Made by a program: the position numbers and the translations under genes. From Synechococcus sp. BIOS-U3-1 (GTDB lineage Bacteria > Cyanobacteriota > Cyanobacteriia > PCC-6307 > Cyanobiaceae), in contig NZ_CP047936.1 in NCBI RefSeq assembly GCF_014279975.1, forward strand, positions 310,001 to 374,000: a stretch of 64,000 nucleotides of DNA, given 5' to 3'. Positions 43,283 to 53,774 of the stretch are shown piece after piece. The notes under the pieces were generated by a model, which worked only from the letters and a program-made list of their open reading frames with translations, searched no databases and was not told where the DNA came from. Each line of letters starts with the position of its first letter. Position 1 is the stretch's first letter.

Positions 43283-44803
43283 TCAGTTGCCGGCAGAGGC
43301 GAAATCGGGATACGCCTCCATGCCGTGTTCGCCGATGTCGAGGCCGTTGACTTCCTCTTCCTCGGTCACGCGAATTCCGCCGAACAGGGCGCCGATCACG
43401 CTCCAAGTGATCCAGCAGGTCACGACAGCCCAGATAGCGAAGGCTGCTGTACCCAAAGCCTGGATACCCAGTTGCTCAAAGCCACCCCCCACAAATAGCC
43501 CGAGAGGTGAACCCTCCTCCTGGAGGTCGAATCCCCAGAGGCCAACGACAAGAGTGCCCCAGATGCCACAGACTCCGTGAACGGAAAAAGCTCCAACGGG
43601 GTCATCGATGCCTGCGCGGTCGATAGCGCTCACCGCGAACACCACGATGATTCCTCCGATCAGTCCGGCGAGCCAAGCACCTACCCATGTGAGGTTGGCG
43701 CATCCGGCTGTGATGCTCACCAGTCCAGCGAGGATTCCGTTGATGATCATCGTCAGGTCCGGCTTGCCTGAAGTGAGTGTTGAGACGATGGTCGCACCGA
43801 TCGCCCCCCCCGCTGCTGCAAGGGTTGTGGTGACGGCGATGTAAGGAACCCACTCATCCATACCCAGCTGTGAGCCAGGGTTGAATCCATACCAGCCGAT
43901 CCACAGAATCAAAGCGCCAAGGGTGGCAATGGCCATGTTGTGTCCGGGAATGGCCTGAGTTCGGCCGTTCACGTATTTACCAATCCGGGGGCCAAGCAGC
44001 ATTGCTCCCACCAGGCCTGCCCAGGCACCGACGGAGTGAACAATCGAGGAGCCTGCGAAATCGATGAATGGCTTGTTGCCAACGCTGTTCAACCAGCCAC
44101 CGTTCCATTCCCAGGATCCTGAAATGGGATAGATAAGACCTGTCAGAACAAGCGAGAAGATCACGAACTCGCCAAATTTGACGCGCTCGGCCACGAGGCC
44201 CGAAACGATAGTCGCTGCAGTTCCTGCGAAAGCGGCCTGGAAGAGGAAGTCAACCGAAGGCACAAGCTGTGAGCACCCCTTTGGACCTTGGCCGGCGGCG
44301 CAGGCGAGGGCATCGGCAGCACTCCAATCGAAGAAAAAGCCTTTGAAGGACAACCAACCGCTGATGATCCAAGGCTCGGTGTTGCCATACATCAATGAGT
44401 AACCCACGACCCAGTAGGCGGTGACGGCTAGTGCAAAGACGAAAAGGTTCTTGGCGAGAATATTGACCGCATTTTTCTGACGACACATTCCGGCTTCGAC
44501 CATGGCGAAGCCTGCGTTCATGAAGATCACAAGTGCGGCTGCAACGAGCAACCAGAGGTTGTCGGCAAGAAATTTCGCAGCCTGCATGCCGTCGAGGTCA
44601 GTTAGACCAACGCCGGCGCGGGCAGACAGGTTGAAGACGCCGAGGCCAAGCAGTGCAACGGGTGCGCAGGCCAGCCAGAGCAAAGCACGATGGCTGCGAA
44701 GCCCCCGGATGCTTTGTAAAAGAAGCATGGGGCCTTCAAGCAGGCTTGCCTCTTGGAGGCGCGCTTTGCGCCGCCGCGATGGCGGATGCAGAGCAGTTGT
44801 CAT
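43283..44803 (-). CDS. amt: Ammonium transporter
   Basis: Inner-membrane Amt/Rh channel for ammonium. The twin histidines of the pore are in SSIVHSVGAWAGL and FSVHGVCGIWGTL; AGTAATIVSGLVAER and GGWLNSVG are further family blocks, and 11 helices are expected. The N-terminus has 25 polar residues before a hydrophobic signal-like segment; an internal ATG (MLLLQSIRG) is a possible start. A candidate NtcA site lies 88-101 bases upstream, consistent with nitrogen control. Confidence 0.95.
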   Translation of the reverse strand: MTTALHPPSRRRKARLQEASLLEGPMLLLQSIRGLRSHRALLWLACAPVALLGLGVFNLSARAGVGLTDLDGMQAAKFLADNLWLLVAAALVIFMNAGFAMVEAGMCRQKNAVNILAKNLFVFALAVTAYWVVGYSLMYGNTEPWIISGWLSFKGFFFDWSAADALACAAGQGPKGCSQLVPSVDFLFQAAFAGTAATIVSGLVAERVKFGEFVIFSLVLTGLIYPISGSWEWNGGWLNSVGNKPFIDFAGSSIVHSVGAWAGLVGAMLLGPRIGKYVNGRTQAIPGHNMAIATLGALILWIGWYGFNPGSQLGMDEWVPYIAVTTTLAAAGGAIGATIVSTLTSGKPDLTMIINGILAGLVSITAGCANLTWVGAWLAGLIGGIIVVFAVSAIDRAGIDDPVGAFSVHGVCGIWGTLVVGLWGFDLQEEGSPLGLFVGGGFEQLGIQALGTAAFAIWAVVTCWITWSVIGALFGGIRVTEEEEVNGLDIGEHGMEAYPDFASAGN

Positions 44804-44890
44804 GGAAAAAAAATGCGAAACTGCGGTTTAGATAGTCCTGATAGGAACCATCAGACCTGCACAAATTGCATAAAAGCGAACACTTTCCGA

Positions 44891-44904
44891 GTCGCCGTTG
44901 TTAC
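44891..44904 (-). promoter_or_regulatory. Candidate NtcA-binding site upstream of amt
   Basis: GTCGCCGTTGTTAC fits the relaxed NtcA pattern GT-N10-AC and one half of the full GTA-N8-TAC. On the amt strand a TATGCA that could be a -10 box follows 18 bases later, somewhat closer than the ~22 usual for NtcA-activated promoters. It overlaps the end of the sfsA coding region. NtcA control of amt is established in cyanobacteria; this particular site is inferred. Confidence 0.4.
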
Positions 44905-45665
44905 AAAATCGCTGATTGCTCCGGCAGAACAGGCTTTTGGCCCTTCCAAAAGATTCGGTCTGCTTCGAAGCTGAATGCACATGGAAGGACCTCAACGCCC
45001 GCATTCATGGCCTGCCGGAATAGCTCTCCGTAGCGTGGATCAGCACTGTCTCCAGGAGCGAAGCAGGTCACATCGGGGCGGCTCAGACACGGCACCAATA
45101 CCCCACGTGCATCAGGCAGCACACCCATGAGCTCCTGAAGGTGTTTCTGTCCCCGTTCGGTCACCGTGTCGGGGAATAGAGCTAATGGCCCTTCGCACCA
45201 GGTGGTGTTTTTCACCTCCAGGTAGATCGGGCGTGGATCAGGGGCTCCTTCATCCGGCGTGAGCAGTAGATCGATTCGGCTGCGGCGGTTCTCTCCATAG
45301 GGCACCTCTGCTTTGATTCCACCGATCGGCCCCAGGGCTTGTTGGAGGCAGCCAGCCTCGATGGCCGCTCTGATCAGGCGATTGGGCAAGGCTGTATTGA
45401 TTCCTACCCAGCAAGAGTCTTCGTTCGTTCCTGGCACTTCTGCCTGTTCCCAGGTCCAGGCCAATTTCCGCTTTGGCGAAGGGGCGTAGCGCAATCGCAC
45501 CCGGCCCCCCGGGTGGAGCACGCCGGTCATTGGTCCGGTGTTGGCGCAGTGGGCGGTTACAACGGAGCCGTCCTGGAGTTGCACATCGGCGAGAAAGCGC
45601 TTGTAGCGCTTGATCAGGACACCCTCGGTTAGGGGTTCGAACTCAAGTAGAGGGGTGCCGGTCAT
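44901..45665 (-). CDS. sfsA: SfsA family nuclease-like protein
   Basis: 254 residues of the sugar fermentation stimulation protein A family, now regarded as a DNA-binding/nuclease-related fold of uncertain role. Family blocks: FLADVQLQDGSVVTAHCANTGPMTG near the N-terminus (in part), SRIDLLLTPDEG and YLEVKNTTW with the putative metal-binding acids. Divergent from murJ. Confidence 0.9.
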   Translation of the reverse strand: MTGTPLLEFEPLTEGVLIKRYKRFLADVQLQDGSVVTAHCANTGPMTGVLHPGGRVRLRYAPSPKRKLAWTWEQAEVPGTNEDSCWVGINTALPNRLIRAAIEAGCLQQALGPIGGIKAEVPYGENRRSRIDLLLTPDEGAPDPRPIYLEVKNTTWCEGPLALFPDTVTERGQKHLQELMGVLPDARGVLVPCLSRPDVTCFAPGDSADPRYGELFRQAMNAGVEVLPCAFSFEADRIFWKGQKPVLPEQSAIL

Positions 45666-45746
45666 GGAGGCGGGCTGGCTGGCGCCATGGTGCCTGGCGG
45701 TGGACCGAAACTCTCTTTTATTAATCGCATGGTTCAGCGGGCATCG

Positions 45747-47354
45747 ATGGGGAGATCTCTCAAGCGCATCGCTCTGGTGGTCACCTATGGCACTTTGCTC
45801 AGCAAGGCTGGAGGCCTGATCCGTCAGCTGGTGATTGCGGCGGCGTTCGGAGTCGGTGCGGCTTATGACGCCTACAACTACGCCTACATCCTTCCCGGTT
45901 TCCTGTTAATTCTTCTGGGAGGGATCAACGGCCCGTTTCACAGCGCCATGGTCAGTGTGCTCAGCCGCCGGCCCCGTGAGGAAGGTGCCCATATCCTGGC
46001 CACCCTCAACACCACCGTGAGTGCTTTGCTGCTCGTGGTCACCGTGGTGTTGGTGCTTGCTGCCGACCCCTTGATCACCCTCGTTGGGCCGGGGCTAACT
46101 CCAGAGCTGCATGGCATCGCCGTTGCGCAGCTTCAGGTGATGGCTCCCATGGCATTGCTGGCAGGTCTGATCGGACTTGGCTTCGGATCGCTGAATGCCG
46201 CTGATGAGTTCTGGATTCCTGCTATCTCACCGCTGATGTCGAGCGTGGCTCTCGTCCTGGGAGTGGGTTTGTTGTGGTGGCAGCTCGGTTCTGAGATCGG
46301 CCTTCCCATGAACGCTCTTTGGGGGGGTGTGGTCCTGGCGCTCTCCACGCTTGTCGGGGCTCTGCTGCAGTGGCTGCTGCAGCTACCTGCATTGGCCCGC
46401 CAGGGGATGGCGAGCCTGCGTCTGTCATGGGACTGGGGTCATCCTGGAGTGCGCGAGGTCTGGCGTGTGATGGGTCCCGCAACCCTGTCTTCGGGAATGC
46501 TGCAGATCAACGTGTTCACCGACATGTTTTTTGCCTCAGGAATCCTTGGTGCTGCGGCAGGCCTGAGCTACTCGAATCTGTTGGTGCAGACCCCATTGGG
46601 CTTGATTTCCAATGCTCTGCTGGTGCCTTTGTTGCCGACGTTCTCCCGACTCACGGCCCCTGAAGACCGGTTGCCTTTGATCGCCAGGATCAGGCAGGGA
46701 CTGATGCTGTCGACCGCTTCGATGCTGCCGCTTGGAGCTTTGTTCCTGGCGTTGGCGACGCCCATCGTCGCCCTCGTCTACGAACGCGGAGCATTTGATG
46801 AACAAGCGGTCCAACTGGTCACGGGTCTGCTGATGGCTTATGGGATTGGCATGCCGGCCTATCTCGGCCGGGATGTACTCGTGCGTGTTTTTTATGCCCT
46901 TGGCGATGGAACAACTCCTTTTCGCCTCTCCATGGCGGGGATCGGCCTGAATGTGCTTTTCGACTGGGCACTGGTAGGTGGCCCTTCCCCCTGGGGGCCT
47001 CAGTTCCCGATCAATCTCGGTGCACCTGGATTGGTGTTGGCGACCGTTCTGATCAATTTGCTGACTTGCCTTGCACTGCTTTTGGCTCTGCAGAAGCGGC
47101 TGGGTGGATTGCCGCTGCGTGACTGGGGTTTCGATTCACTCAAGCTCACCCTTGCGGCAGCGGCTGCTGGAGTGGCGGCCTGGGCGCTCAGTTTTGGCAT
47201 CACCTGGCCTGAGAACTTCATGGGGCGCCTGTTCCAGGTTGGCCTTTCCGGTGCCTTGGGATTGATGCTGTTTGTGCTTTGCGCTCAGGCCCTGGCTGTA
47301 CCGGAGGTGAGCGAGATCAACCGTGGGATTGTCAGTCGCTTCCGGCGTCGTTGA
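45747..47354 (+). CDS. murJ: Lipid II flippase
   Basis: MVF-family membrane protein that flips peptidoglycan precursor across the inner membrane. About 14 hydrophobic segments over 535 residues; family blocks LLSKAGGLIRQLVIAAAFGV near the start, GGINGPFHSAMVSVL, and LVYERGAFDEQAV and GRDVLVRVFYALGD later. ATG codons at 45687 and 45729 are also open; MGRSLKRIALVV is preferred from the usual family start, but the ribosome-binding evidence is weak for all three. Confidence 0.92.
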   Translation: MGRSLKRIALVVTYGTLLSKAGGLIRQLVIAAAFGVGAAYDAYNYAYILPGFLLILLGGINGPFHSAMVSVLSRRPREEGAHILATLNTTVSALLLVVTVVLVLAADPLITLVGPGLTPELHGIAVAQLQVMAPMALLAGLIGLGFGSLNAADEFWIPAISPLMSSVALVLGVGLLWWQLGSEIGLPMNALWGGVVLALSTLVGALLQWLLQLPALARQGMASLRLSWDWGHPGVREVWRVMGPATLSSGMLQINVFTDMFFASGILGAAAGLSYSNLLVQTPLGLISNALLVPLLPTFSRLTAPEDRLPLIARIRQGLMLSTASMLPLGALFLALATPIVALVYERGAFDEQAVQLVTGLLMAYGIGMPAYLGRDVLVRVFYALGDGTTPFRLSMAGIGLNVLFDWALVGGPSPWGPQFPINLGAPGLVLATVLINLLTCLALLLALQKRLGGLPLRDWGFDSLKLTLAAAAAGVAAWALSFGITWPENFMGRLFQVGLSGALGLMLFVLCAQALAVPEVSEINRGIVSRFRRR

Positions 47355-47604
47355 GCCGTACCTCTCGCTCTTCCCTCACTTGTATGGGGAGCTCAATGTG
47401 CTGGCGCCCTACTAACTGAGGGCCTTGCACGGACAAGATTCTGGCTTCGATTCCGAATTCCCGGAAAGCAGTATCGATTTCTTGAATCAGGGCTTTCTCC
47501 ACCTGTGCTTCGGGATCGACGACCTTGCCGATCAGTCGCTCACCCAGGCGGCCGATGCGCTGACGCACCACGTCGCGGGCATTGGTGACCTCGATGATGA
47601 GCAC
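47332..47604 (-). CDS. Conserved cyanobacterial small protein
   Basis: 90 residues from a GTG preceded by AGGA at suitable spacing. The sequence (VVRQRIGRLGERLIGKVVD, then EKALIQEIDTAFREFGIEAR) is strongly helical and charged and looks like a conserved cyanobacterial orphan family, found next to DUF3181. The open frame extends much further upstream, but that part lies in another frame of the DUF3181 gene and is not protein-like. Its 3' end overlaps murJ by 23 bases. Confidence 0.7.
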   Translation of the reverse strand: MLIIEVTNARDVVRQRIGRLGERLIGKVVDPEAQVEKALIQEIDTAFREFGIEARILSVQGPQLVGRQHIELPIQVREEREVRLNDAGSD

Positions 47605-47629
47605 GCGCACTTCCTGAAGCTCAGCAACC

Positions 47630-47920
47630 TTATCGGCAGTGGTCCTCGAGAATCTGCTCCAGCTCGGAAAGTTGAGAGGATGGCAGTAAGCGGCCAAGCG
47701 GCAGCCGGCTACTTCCAGCACCGATGGGAACTTGAACTGCTTCCAGTGCTCGTCGCGCACAGACGGCTGGACCCTGGTCCAGCAGAGCACTGCATTCAAT
47801 GGCCAGAGTCTCAGCCAATCCTGCATCTCCAAGGTAGAGATGCCAGCCAGCGATCTGGAGGTAAAGCCGTTCACTCAGGGCTGCAGTGAGATCTTTTAGG
47901 TCAGCAGCATCAAGGGTCAT
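47630..47920 (-). CDS. DUF3181 family protein
   Basis: 96 residues of a family limited to cyanobacteria and some plastids. Recognised by the N-terminal DLTAALSERLYLQIAGWHLYL and the LPLGRLLPSSQLSELEQILED ending. Function unknown, soluble. It lies 10 bases after the small two-helix protein gene's end and just ahead of the next small gene on the same strand, so the three may form an operon. Confidence 0.8.
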   Translation of the reverse strand: MTLDAADLKDLTAALSERLYLQIAGWHLYLGDAGLAETLAIECSALLDQGPAVCARRALEAVQVPIGAGSSRLPLGRLLPSSQLSELEQILEDHCR

Positions 47921-47950
47921 GGCGAGGGGGTGTCTTCATCCATCGTGCCG

Positions 47951-48205
47951 TCAGGATTCACGGCTGTCTGCATCATCAACGGGCCGCAGCTTCAGAACCA
48001 CAGCGAGGTGGATCAACAGGGCGGCCAACCAGATTTCACTGAAGAGATCCAGGTGATTCCATGGGTGCCGCATCGACTGGACAAACCACAGACCACTGTT
48101 GACTGCGACGAAGGCCCCAGCATGCAGTGTGAAATTCACAATCCGGCTGAAGTGCCTGTAGAGGGGATCTGTGTTGTCACCGGTGCCGTACCAGCGGATG
48201 GGCAT
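47951..48205 (-). CDS. 2TM domain protein
   Basis: 84 residues with two hydrophobic helices (FTLHAGAFVAVNSGLWFVQS and EIWLAALLIHLAVVLKL) linked by a polar turn with HPWNHLDLF, the pattern of the 2TM domain family. The ATG giving MPIRWYGTGDNTD is preferred to an upstream ATG whose extension is basic and unlike the family. Membrane location; role unknown. Confidence 0.7.
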   Translation of the reverse strand: MPIRWYGTGDNTDPLYRHFSRIVNFTLHAGAFVAVNSGLWFVQSMRHPWNHLDLFSEIWLAALLIHLAVVLKLRPVDDADSRES

Positions 48206-48296
48206 TGGGAGTGTCGTTCCAGTGCAACGATTCTGGCGTGTGGATGGCACCCTGTTGACGAACGGCACCTTCGTGGGGTCAGATGGTGTGACGCAA

Positions 48297-48370
48297 GCGC
48301 TTGTAGCTCAGCGGATTAGAGCATCTGACTACGGATCAGAGGGTCGGGAGTTCGAATCTCTCCAGGCGCG
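48297..48370 (+). tRNA. tRNA-Arg (ACG anticodon)
   Basis: Full cloverleaf: acceptor GCGCTTG/CAGGCGC, D stem GCTC/GAGC, anticodon arm TCTGA-CTACGGA-TCAGA, variable GGGTC, T arm GGGAG-TTCGAAT-CTCTC, discriminator G, no encoded CCA. ACG (read as ICG) serves CGN arginine codons. Confidence 0.97.
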
Positions 48371-48376
48371 TTTGTG

Positions 48377-48402
48377 AAACTGCCTCAGGGCAGTTTTTTT
48401 TT
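48377..48402 (+). terminator. Intrinsic terminator after tRNA-Arg
   Basis: AAACTGCC and GGCAGTTT form an 8-bp stem around TCAG, followed by a run of T to nine in total, six bases after the tRNA 3' end. Confidence 0.88.
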
Positions 48403-48404
48403 GC

Positions 48405-48426
48405 TCACGTCCTGTCACGTCACGTC
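48405..48426 (+). repeat. Triple CACGTC repeat upstream of glyA
   Basis: Three copies of CACGTC occur within 22 bases, ending 49 bases before the glyA start. Could be a regulator site or chance; nothing decides this. Confidence 0.4.
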
Positions 48427-48474
48427 AAGGCAGGACTCGTTGCTTACGATTCGGGCAAAGCAATATTGCGACGC

Positions 48475-49764
48475 ATGGCGGATTTCGCTTCGACCCCGAT
48501 CAATGCATCTCTGGCATCGTCCGACCCGGCCATTGCCGGCCTGATTGATCAGGAACAGAAGCGTCAGGAGACTCATCTGGAGCTGATTGCCTCCGAGAAC
48601 TTCGCATCAAGAGCGGTAATGGACGCTCAAGGTTCCGTGCTGACTAACAAGTACGCGGAAGGGTTGCCGAGCAAGCGCTACTACGGCGGTTGTGAGCATG
48701 TCGATGCAATCGAAGAGCTGGCGATCGAGCGCGCCAAGCAATTGTTTGGCGCAGCCTGGGCCAATGTTCAGCCTCACAGCGGCGCTCAGGCGAACTTTGC
48801 CGTGTTCCTGGCGCTGCTTCAGCCCGGAGACACGATCATGGGTCTTGACCTCTCCCATGGAGGCCATCTCACCCACGGTTCTCCGGTCAACGTCAGTGGG
48901 AAGTGGTTCAACGTCGTTCAGTACGGCGTCGACAAGCAAACCCAGCGCCTTGATATGGAGGCGATCCGTGCATTGGCTCTCGAGCACAAGCCGAAACTGA
49001 TTGTCTGCGGGTACTCCGCCTATCCCCGCATTATTGATTTCGCAGCGTTCCGCGCGATCGCCGATGAGGTAGGCGCCTATTTGCTTGCAGACATGGCCCA
49101 TATCGCCGGACTTGTGGCAGCGGATGTTCATCCAAACCCCGTTCCTCACTGCGATGTCGTAACGACCACCACACACAAAACACTGCGTGGCCCCCGCGGT
49201 GGCCTGATCCTCTGCCGTGATGCTGAGTTCGCCAAAAAATTTGATAAAGCCGTGTTCCCTGGCAGTCAAGGCGGCCCCCTTGAGCATGTCATCGCTGCGA
49301 AGGCAGTCGCCTTCGGAGAGGCGTTGCTGCCCTCGTTCAAGACTTACAGCCAGCAGGTGGTGGCCAATGCCTCCGCACTGGCGGAGCGCTTGATCGAGCG
49401 GGGGATTGATGTGGTGAGCGGTGGTACCGAGAACCATGTGGTTCTGCTCGATCTGAGGGGAATCGGGATGACCGGAAAGGTCGCAGATCTGCTCGTGAGT
49501 GATGTTCACATCACAGCAAACAAGAACACTGTTCCCTTTGATCCTGAATCCCCCTTCGTGACCAGCGGCCTGCGTCTGGGTACTGCTGCCCTCACAACAA
49601 GGGGCTTTGATGCCGCAGCCTTCCGTGAAGTGGCGGATGTGATCGCGGACCGATTGCTCAATCCTGAGGACGACGCCATTCAGGCCAGTTGTCTCGAGAG
49701 GGTGGCCAGCCTGTGCAGCCGTTTCCCCCTCTACGCCACTGCTGCGGAGCCGGCGCTTGCCTGA
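48475..49764 (+). CDS. glyA: Serine hydroxymethyltransferase
   Basis: PLP enzyme interconverting serine and glycine with tetrahydrofolate; supplies one-carbon units and takes part in photorespiration. Family blocks: [30 protein letters not shown], and the cofactor lysine in [15 protein letters not shown]. 429 residues. The ATG ([10 protein letters not shown]) is preferred to a TTG three codons upstream. A long antisense frame inside this gene is a shadow and not called. Confidence 0.97.
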   Translation: MADFASTPINASLASSDPAIAGLIDQEQKRQETHLELIASENFASRAVMDAQGSVLTNKYAEGLPSKRYYGGCEHVDAIEELAIERAKQLFGAAWANVQPHSGAQANFAVFLALLQPGDTIMGLDLSHGGHLTHGSPVNVSGKWFNVVQYGVDKQTQRLDMEAIRALALEHKPKLIVCGYSAYPRIIDFAAFRAIADEVGAYLLADMAHIAGLVAADVHPNPVPHCDVVTTTTHKTLRGPRGGLILCRDAEFAKKFDKAVFPGSQGGPLEHVIAAKAVAFGEALLPSFKTYSQQVVANASALAERLIERGIDVVSGGTENHVVLLDLRGIGMTGKVADLLVSDVHITANKNTVPFDPESPFVTSGLRLGTAALTTRGFDAAAFREVADVIADRLLNPEDDAIQASCLERVASLCSRFPLYATAAEPALA

Positions 49765-49854
49765 CTGGTCCACGGTCCACTGGATCTTGCATAAAGGGCT
49801 GCCTAAGATCCCAGTGTTTCGGCCCTATCCGGGTCGCCACCTCCGGAGTTTTGT

Positions 49855-51000
49855 TTGACTCTCGCGGGTACTCCCCTCGCAGTTGCTGTCGGGATCTTCG
49901 TCACGTCGACGTTGATCACTACAGCGATCGCTCCGTGGGTGATGCAGCTCGGACTCAGACACGGCTTTACTGACGCCCCAGACGCACGGAAGCAGCACAG
50001 CGTCCCGATGGTGCGTCTCGGCGGCATTGCAATGGTGCTGGGGTTTTGTTTGGCGCTTGGCCTCACCTGGTTGTTAGGGGGGTTCGGGATGTTGACCCCA
50101 GCGCGAGATCAGCTGATTTGGACAACTCTGGCTGGATCACTTTGCTTTTTTGTGATCGGCCTGGCAGATGACCTTCTTTCTCTCTCCCCGTGGCCGAGAT
50201 TGGCTGGCCAGGTGGCTGTGGCTGTTGTGGTCTGGTCACAGGGGGTTCAGATCGGTGCGATTGATCTTCCCTGGCTCTCCAGCAGCGCCGAAGCAGTGAT
50301 CCTTCCGGATGTGATCAGTCTGCTCGCCACGGTGATCTGGCTTGTCGGAATCACCAATGCGATCAATTGGTTGGATGGTCTCGATGGGCTGGCTGCCGGC
50401 GTTGCCGGTATCGCTGCGATCGGTCTGGTGTCAGTGAGTTTTTCTCTGCATCAGGTGGCAGCTGCTTTCTTGGCAGCATCCCTGGCTGGCTGCTGTCTCG
50501 GATTCCTTCGACATAATTTCAATCCCGCCCGCATTTTCATGGGTGATGGTGGTTCCTATTTCTTGGGTTTCAGTCTCGCGGCGATCAGCATCGTTGGGCC
50601 TGCCAAGGGACTCACCACAGTCAGCCTTCTTTTGCCGCTGTTGATCCTTTCCCTGCCTCTGGCAGATATGTCAGCAGTGATCATGGGGCGTTTGCGCTCT
50701 GGCCGTTCGCCCTTTTATCCCGATCGTCGTCATCTCCACCACCGTTTACTGCGTGCAGGCTTCAGTCATCGCAGAACGGTCCTGCTGATTTACGTGTTCA
50801 CGCAGTGGTTGGCGTCAATTGCCATGGTGGTTGCCAATGTGGAGATGCGTTTCCTCTGGCTCGCGTTGGCTACAGCGATCCTCGTTGGAACCGTCATGGT
50901 GATGCAGCGTCATCGCCACAGTGACATTGTGATTGATGCGCCCGAGCAAGAATCTCAGCAAGAGTGCGCTCAGTCGTGCTGTTCGGATTCCCGTGGCTGA
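49855..51000 (+). CDS. WecA/MraY-family phospho-sugar transferase
   Basis: Inner-membrane enzyme linking a sugar-1-phosphate to undecaprenyl phosphate, the first step for many surface polysaccharides. Motifs: [17 protein letters not shown] and [14 protein letters not shown] carry the metal-binding and catalytic aspartates, and [10 protein letters not shown] is the basic cytoplasmic histidine motif; about 11 hydrophobic segments in 381 residues. The TTG start has GGAG before it. Probably WecA-like rather than MraY because of the HLHHRLL motif. The stop overlaps the cinA start by 8 bases. Confidence 0.87.
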   Translation: MTLAGTPLAVAVGIFVTSTLITTAIAPWVMQLGLRHGFTDAPDARKQHSVPMVRLGGIAMVLGFCLALGLTWLLGGFGMLTPARDQLIWTTLAGSLCFFVIGLADDLLSLSPWPRLAGQVAVAVVVWSQGVQIGAIDLPWLSSSAEAVILPDVISLLATVIWLVGITNAINWLDGLDGLAAGVAGIAAIGLVSVSFSLHQVAAAFLAASLAGCCLGFLRHNFNPARIFMGDGGSYFLGFSLAAISIVGPAKGLTTVSLLLPLLILSLPLADMSAVIMGRLRSGRSPFYPDRRHLHHRLLRAGFSHRRTVLLIYVFTQWLASIAMVVANVEMRFLWLALATAILVGTVMVMQRHRHSDIVIDAPEQESQQECAQSCCSDSRG

Positions 51001-52264
51001 AGCTTCCCCATCCTCTGGGGTTGAGATTCTTTGCGTCGGCACCGAGCTGTTGCTCGGCAACATTGTCAACGGCAATGCACGTTGGCTTGCAGAGCAATTG
51101 GCCGCTCTTGGACTACCTCATTTCCGTCAGACCGTAGTTGGGGACAACCGTGAACGCTTAATTGCTGAGGTGCAGGCCATCTCTCGTCGTTCACGGGTGC
51201 TGATTACCACCGGTGGCCTGGGTCCGACTCCCGACGACCTCACCACCGAAGCGATTGCAGCTGCGTTCTCCACACCATTGGAGGAGCGCCCTGAGGTCTG
51301 GGACGACATCACTGCCAAAGCCCATAGTCGTGGCCGGGAGCCTGGAGCCGAGACGCGCCGGCAGGCTTTATTACCCCTTGGTGCAGGCTTGCTGCCCAAT
51401 GCCACCGGAACGGCCCCAGGAATGATCTGGTCCCCGATTGAGGGATTCACTGTGCTCACTTTCCCAGGAGTGCCCAGCGAGATGCGAGCAATGTGGCAGT
51501 CCACTGCAGTGCCTTGGTTTCAACAATCTGGGCTTTCCAAAGGAGTGTTCAGCAGTCGATTGATGCGTTTCTGGGGTATTGGAGAGTCCAACCTTGCTGA
51601 ACAGCTCCATGACCTGCTTGATCAGAGCAATCCAACGGTGGCGCCTTATGCCGGTCGTGGTGAGGTCAAGCTGCGCATCACGGCCCATGCCCCAGCCGAA
51701 GTTGAGGCTCTGCGTCTGCTGGATGCCACAGAGGCTGAGTTGCGTCAGCGCACCGGCACGCTCTGTTTTGGCTGTGATGCTCAGTCGCTGGCTTGTGTGG
51801 TTCTCGAACAGCTTCGCCAGCGGAAGCAAACTCTCTCGGTCGCGGAATCCTGCACCGGCGGTGGGTTGGGGGCTGAACTCACGGCGATGCCAGGATCATC
51901 TGATGTGCTGCTGGGTGGAGTGATCGCCTACTCAAATGCCGTCAAACAGCATTTGCTCGGTGTTTCAGCGGATCTCCTTGAGGAGTTCGGTGCGGTCAGT
52001 GATCCTGCGGCTCAAGCCATGGCTGAGGGCGCTCGACGCATCACGGGCAGCGACTGGTCGATGGCGGTGACGGGTATTGCCGGCCCTGCTGGTGGTTCAG
52101 CGGAGAAGCCGGTTGGATTGGTCTACATCGCCGTTGCCGGCCCCGATGGTTGCTTCAGCCAGCCCATCCGTCTTGGTGAAAGTCGCGGACGCGACTGGGT
52201 CCGTACCGTGAGCGTGGGAGAGGCATTGAATCGATTGCGATTGCGTCTGATAGAGACGATGTGA
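50993..52264 (+). CDS. cinA: CinA family competence/damage-inducible protein
   Basis: Two-domain protein: N-terminal molybdopterin-binding-like domain ([37 protein letters not shown]) and C-terminal PncC-like nicotinamide nucleotide amidase domain ([29 protein letters not shown]). 423 residues. GTG at the start of VAEASPSSG is chosen because the outer frame reads through the previous gene. The role in transformation or NAD salvage in cyanobacteria is not settled. Confidence 0.9.
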   Translation: MAEASPSSGVEILCVGTELLLGNIVNGNARWLAEQLAALGLPHFRQTVVGDNRERLIAEVQAISRRSRVLITTGGLGPTPDDLTTEAIAAAFSTPLEERPEVWDDITAKAHSRGREPGAETRRQALLPLGAGLLPNATGTAPGMIWSPIEGFTVLTFPGVPSEMRAMWQSTAVPWFQQSGLSKGVFSSRLMRFWGIGESNLAEQLHDLLDQSNPTVAPYAGRGEVKLRITAHAPAEVEALRLLDATEAELRQRTGTLCFGCDAQSLACVVLEQLRQRKQTLSVAESCTGGGLGAELTAMPGSSDVLLGGVIAYSNAVKQHLLGVSADLLEEFGAVSDPAAQAMAEGARRITGSDWSMAVTGIAGPAGGSAEKPVGLVYIAVAGPDGCFSQPIRLGESRGRDWVRTVSVGEALNRLRLRLIETM

Positions 52265-52307
52265 TGGATGTCGGCCATTAGGGTTAACAGGTGAAGGCTG
52301 ACATGAA

Positions 52308-53711
52308 ATGAGCAGCGGAACCCTCTACGACAAGGTCTGGGATCTGCACTGCGTCGCAGATCTTCCTGGAGGTGCCACTCAGCTGTTCATCGGTCTGCAT
52401 CTCATTCACGAGGTCACCAGTCCACAGGCCTTTGCCGCTTTGGACGACAAGGGCCTTCCAGTGCGCTGCCCCGAGCGCACAGTTGCCACGGTGGATCACA
52501 TCGTTCCCACCATTAGCCAGGAGCGACCGTTCTCTGATCCCCTGGCCGAGCAAATGCTCAGCACTCTCGAGCGCAATTGCGCTCGTCATGGCATCACCCT
52601 GAACGGACTGGGGAGCGGCCGTCAGGGAATCGTGCATGTGATTGCACCTGAACTTGGCCTCACCCAGCCGGGAATGACGGTTGCCTGCGGTGATTCCCAT
52701 ACCTCCACTCATGGAGCCTTCGGGGCGATTGCCTTCGGTATCGGTACGAGCCAGGTGCGCGACGTGCTCGCCAGTCAGAGCCTTGCCATGAGCAAGCTCA
52801 AAGTACGCCGCATCTGGGTGGAGAACCGACTCACTGATGGGGTCTTCGCCAAGGATCTGATTCTCCATGTGATTCGGACTCTCGGCGTGAAGGCCGGAGT
52901 TGGCTTCGCCTATGAATTTGCAGGGCCTGCGATTGAGGTTCTCTCAATGGAGGAGCGGATGACCCTTTGCAACATGGCGATTGAGGGAGGTGCACGCTGT
53001 GGGTATGTCAATCCTGATCAGATCACCTTTGATTATTTGAAGGGTCGCGCCGAGGCTCCAGCTGCGGAGATCTGGGACCGTGCTGTTGCCTGGTGGAGTT
53101 CACTCGCCTCGAATGACGATGCGAGTTTCGATGATGAAATTCGCTTCGATGCTGCTGCCATCGCTCCCACGGTCACCTGGGGCATCACGCCTGGACAGGG
53201 CATCGGGGTCGATGAACGCGTACCGATTTCAGACCAACTTGATCCGGCTGACCGCCCGATTGCCGAAGAGGCTTATCGCTACATGCATCTTGCTCCCGGC
53301 CAGCCCATCGAAGGCGTGCCTGTGGATGTCTGTTTCATTGGCAGTTGCACGAATGGTCGTCTCAGTGATCTTCAGGCCGCGGCTGCTGTGGCTCGCGGTC
53401 GGCACGTTGCCGAAGGCATCAAGGCTTTTGTGGTGCCTGGTTCGGAACAGGTAGCTCGCGCCGCGATCAAGGAAGGACTTGATCAGGTGTTTCGTGAGGC
53501 AGGTTTCGAATGGCGTGAGCCTGGCTGTTCGATGTGTCTGGCCATGAACCCTGACCGTCTCGAAGGCAGCCAGATCAGTGCGAGTTCAAGCAACCGTAAT
53601 TTCAAGGGTCGTCAGGGTTCCGCCAGTGGCCGAACCCTTTTGATGAGTCCGGCGATGGTGGCTGCAGCTGCCATCGCTGGACGGGTGAGCGATGTGCGTC
53701 AGCTGAGCTGA
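52308..53711 (+). CDS. leuC: 3-isopropylmalate dehydratase large subunit
   Basis: Aconitase-family enzyme for leucine synthesis, isomerising 2- and 3-isopropylmalate with LeuD. The 4Fe-4S cysteines appear in [13 protein letters not shown] and [33 protein letters not shown] is also conserved. 467 residues, full length. leuD follows on the same strand. Confidence 0.97.
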   Translation: MSSGTLYDKVWDLHCVADLPGGATQLFIGLHLIHEVTSPQAFAALDDKGLPVRCPERTVATVDHIVPTISQERPFSDPLAEQMLSTLERNCARHGITLNGLGSGRQGIVHVIAPELGLTQPGMTVACGDSHTSTHGAFGAIAFGIGTSQVRDVLASQSLAMSKLKVRRIWVENRLTDGVFAKDLILHVIRTLGVKAGVGFAYEFAGPAIEVLSMEERMTLCNMAIEGGARCGYVNPDQITFDYLKGRAEAPAAEIWDRAVAWWSSLASNDDASFDDEIRFDAAAIAPTVTWGITPGQGIGVDERVPISDQLDPADRPIAEEAYRYMHLAPGQPIEGVPVDVCFIGSCTNGRLSDLQAAAAVARGRHVAEGIKAFVVPGSEQVARAAIKEGLDQVFREAGFEWREPGCSMCLAMNPDRLEGSQISASSSNRNFKGRQGSASGRTLLMSPAMVAAAAIAGRVSDVRQLS

Positions 53712-53774
53712 GTGCACACCGCATTCAGTGCCATTCCGCCCCTGACCATTTCGCCCAACGCTGATTGTTTTGTG

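Noticed and set aside
48607-49773. 388-codon open frame antisense to glyA
   Set aside because: It lies wholly within a certain gene, has low-complexity composition typical of the antisense of GC-rich codons, and shows no domain.
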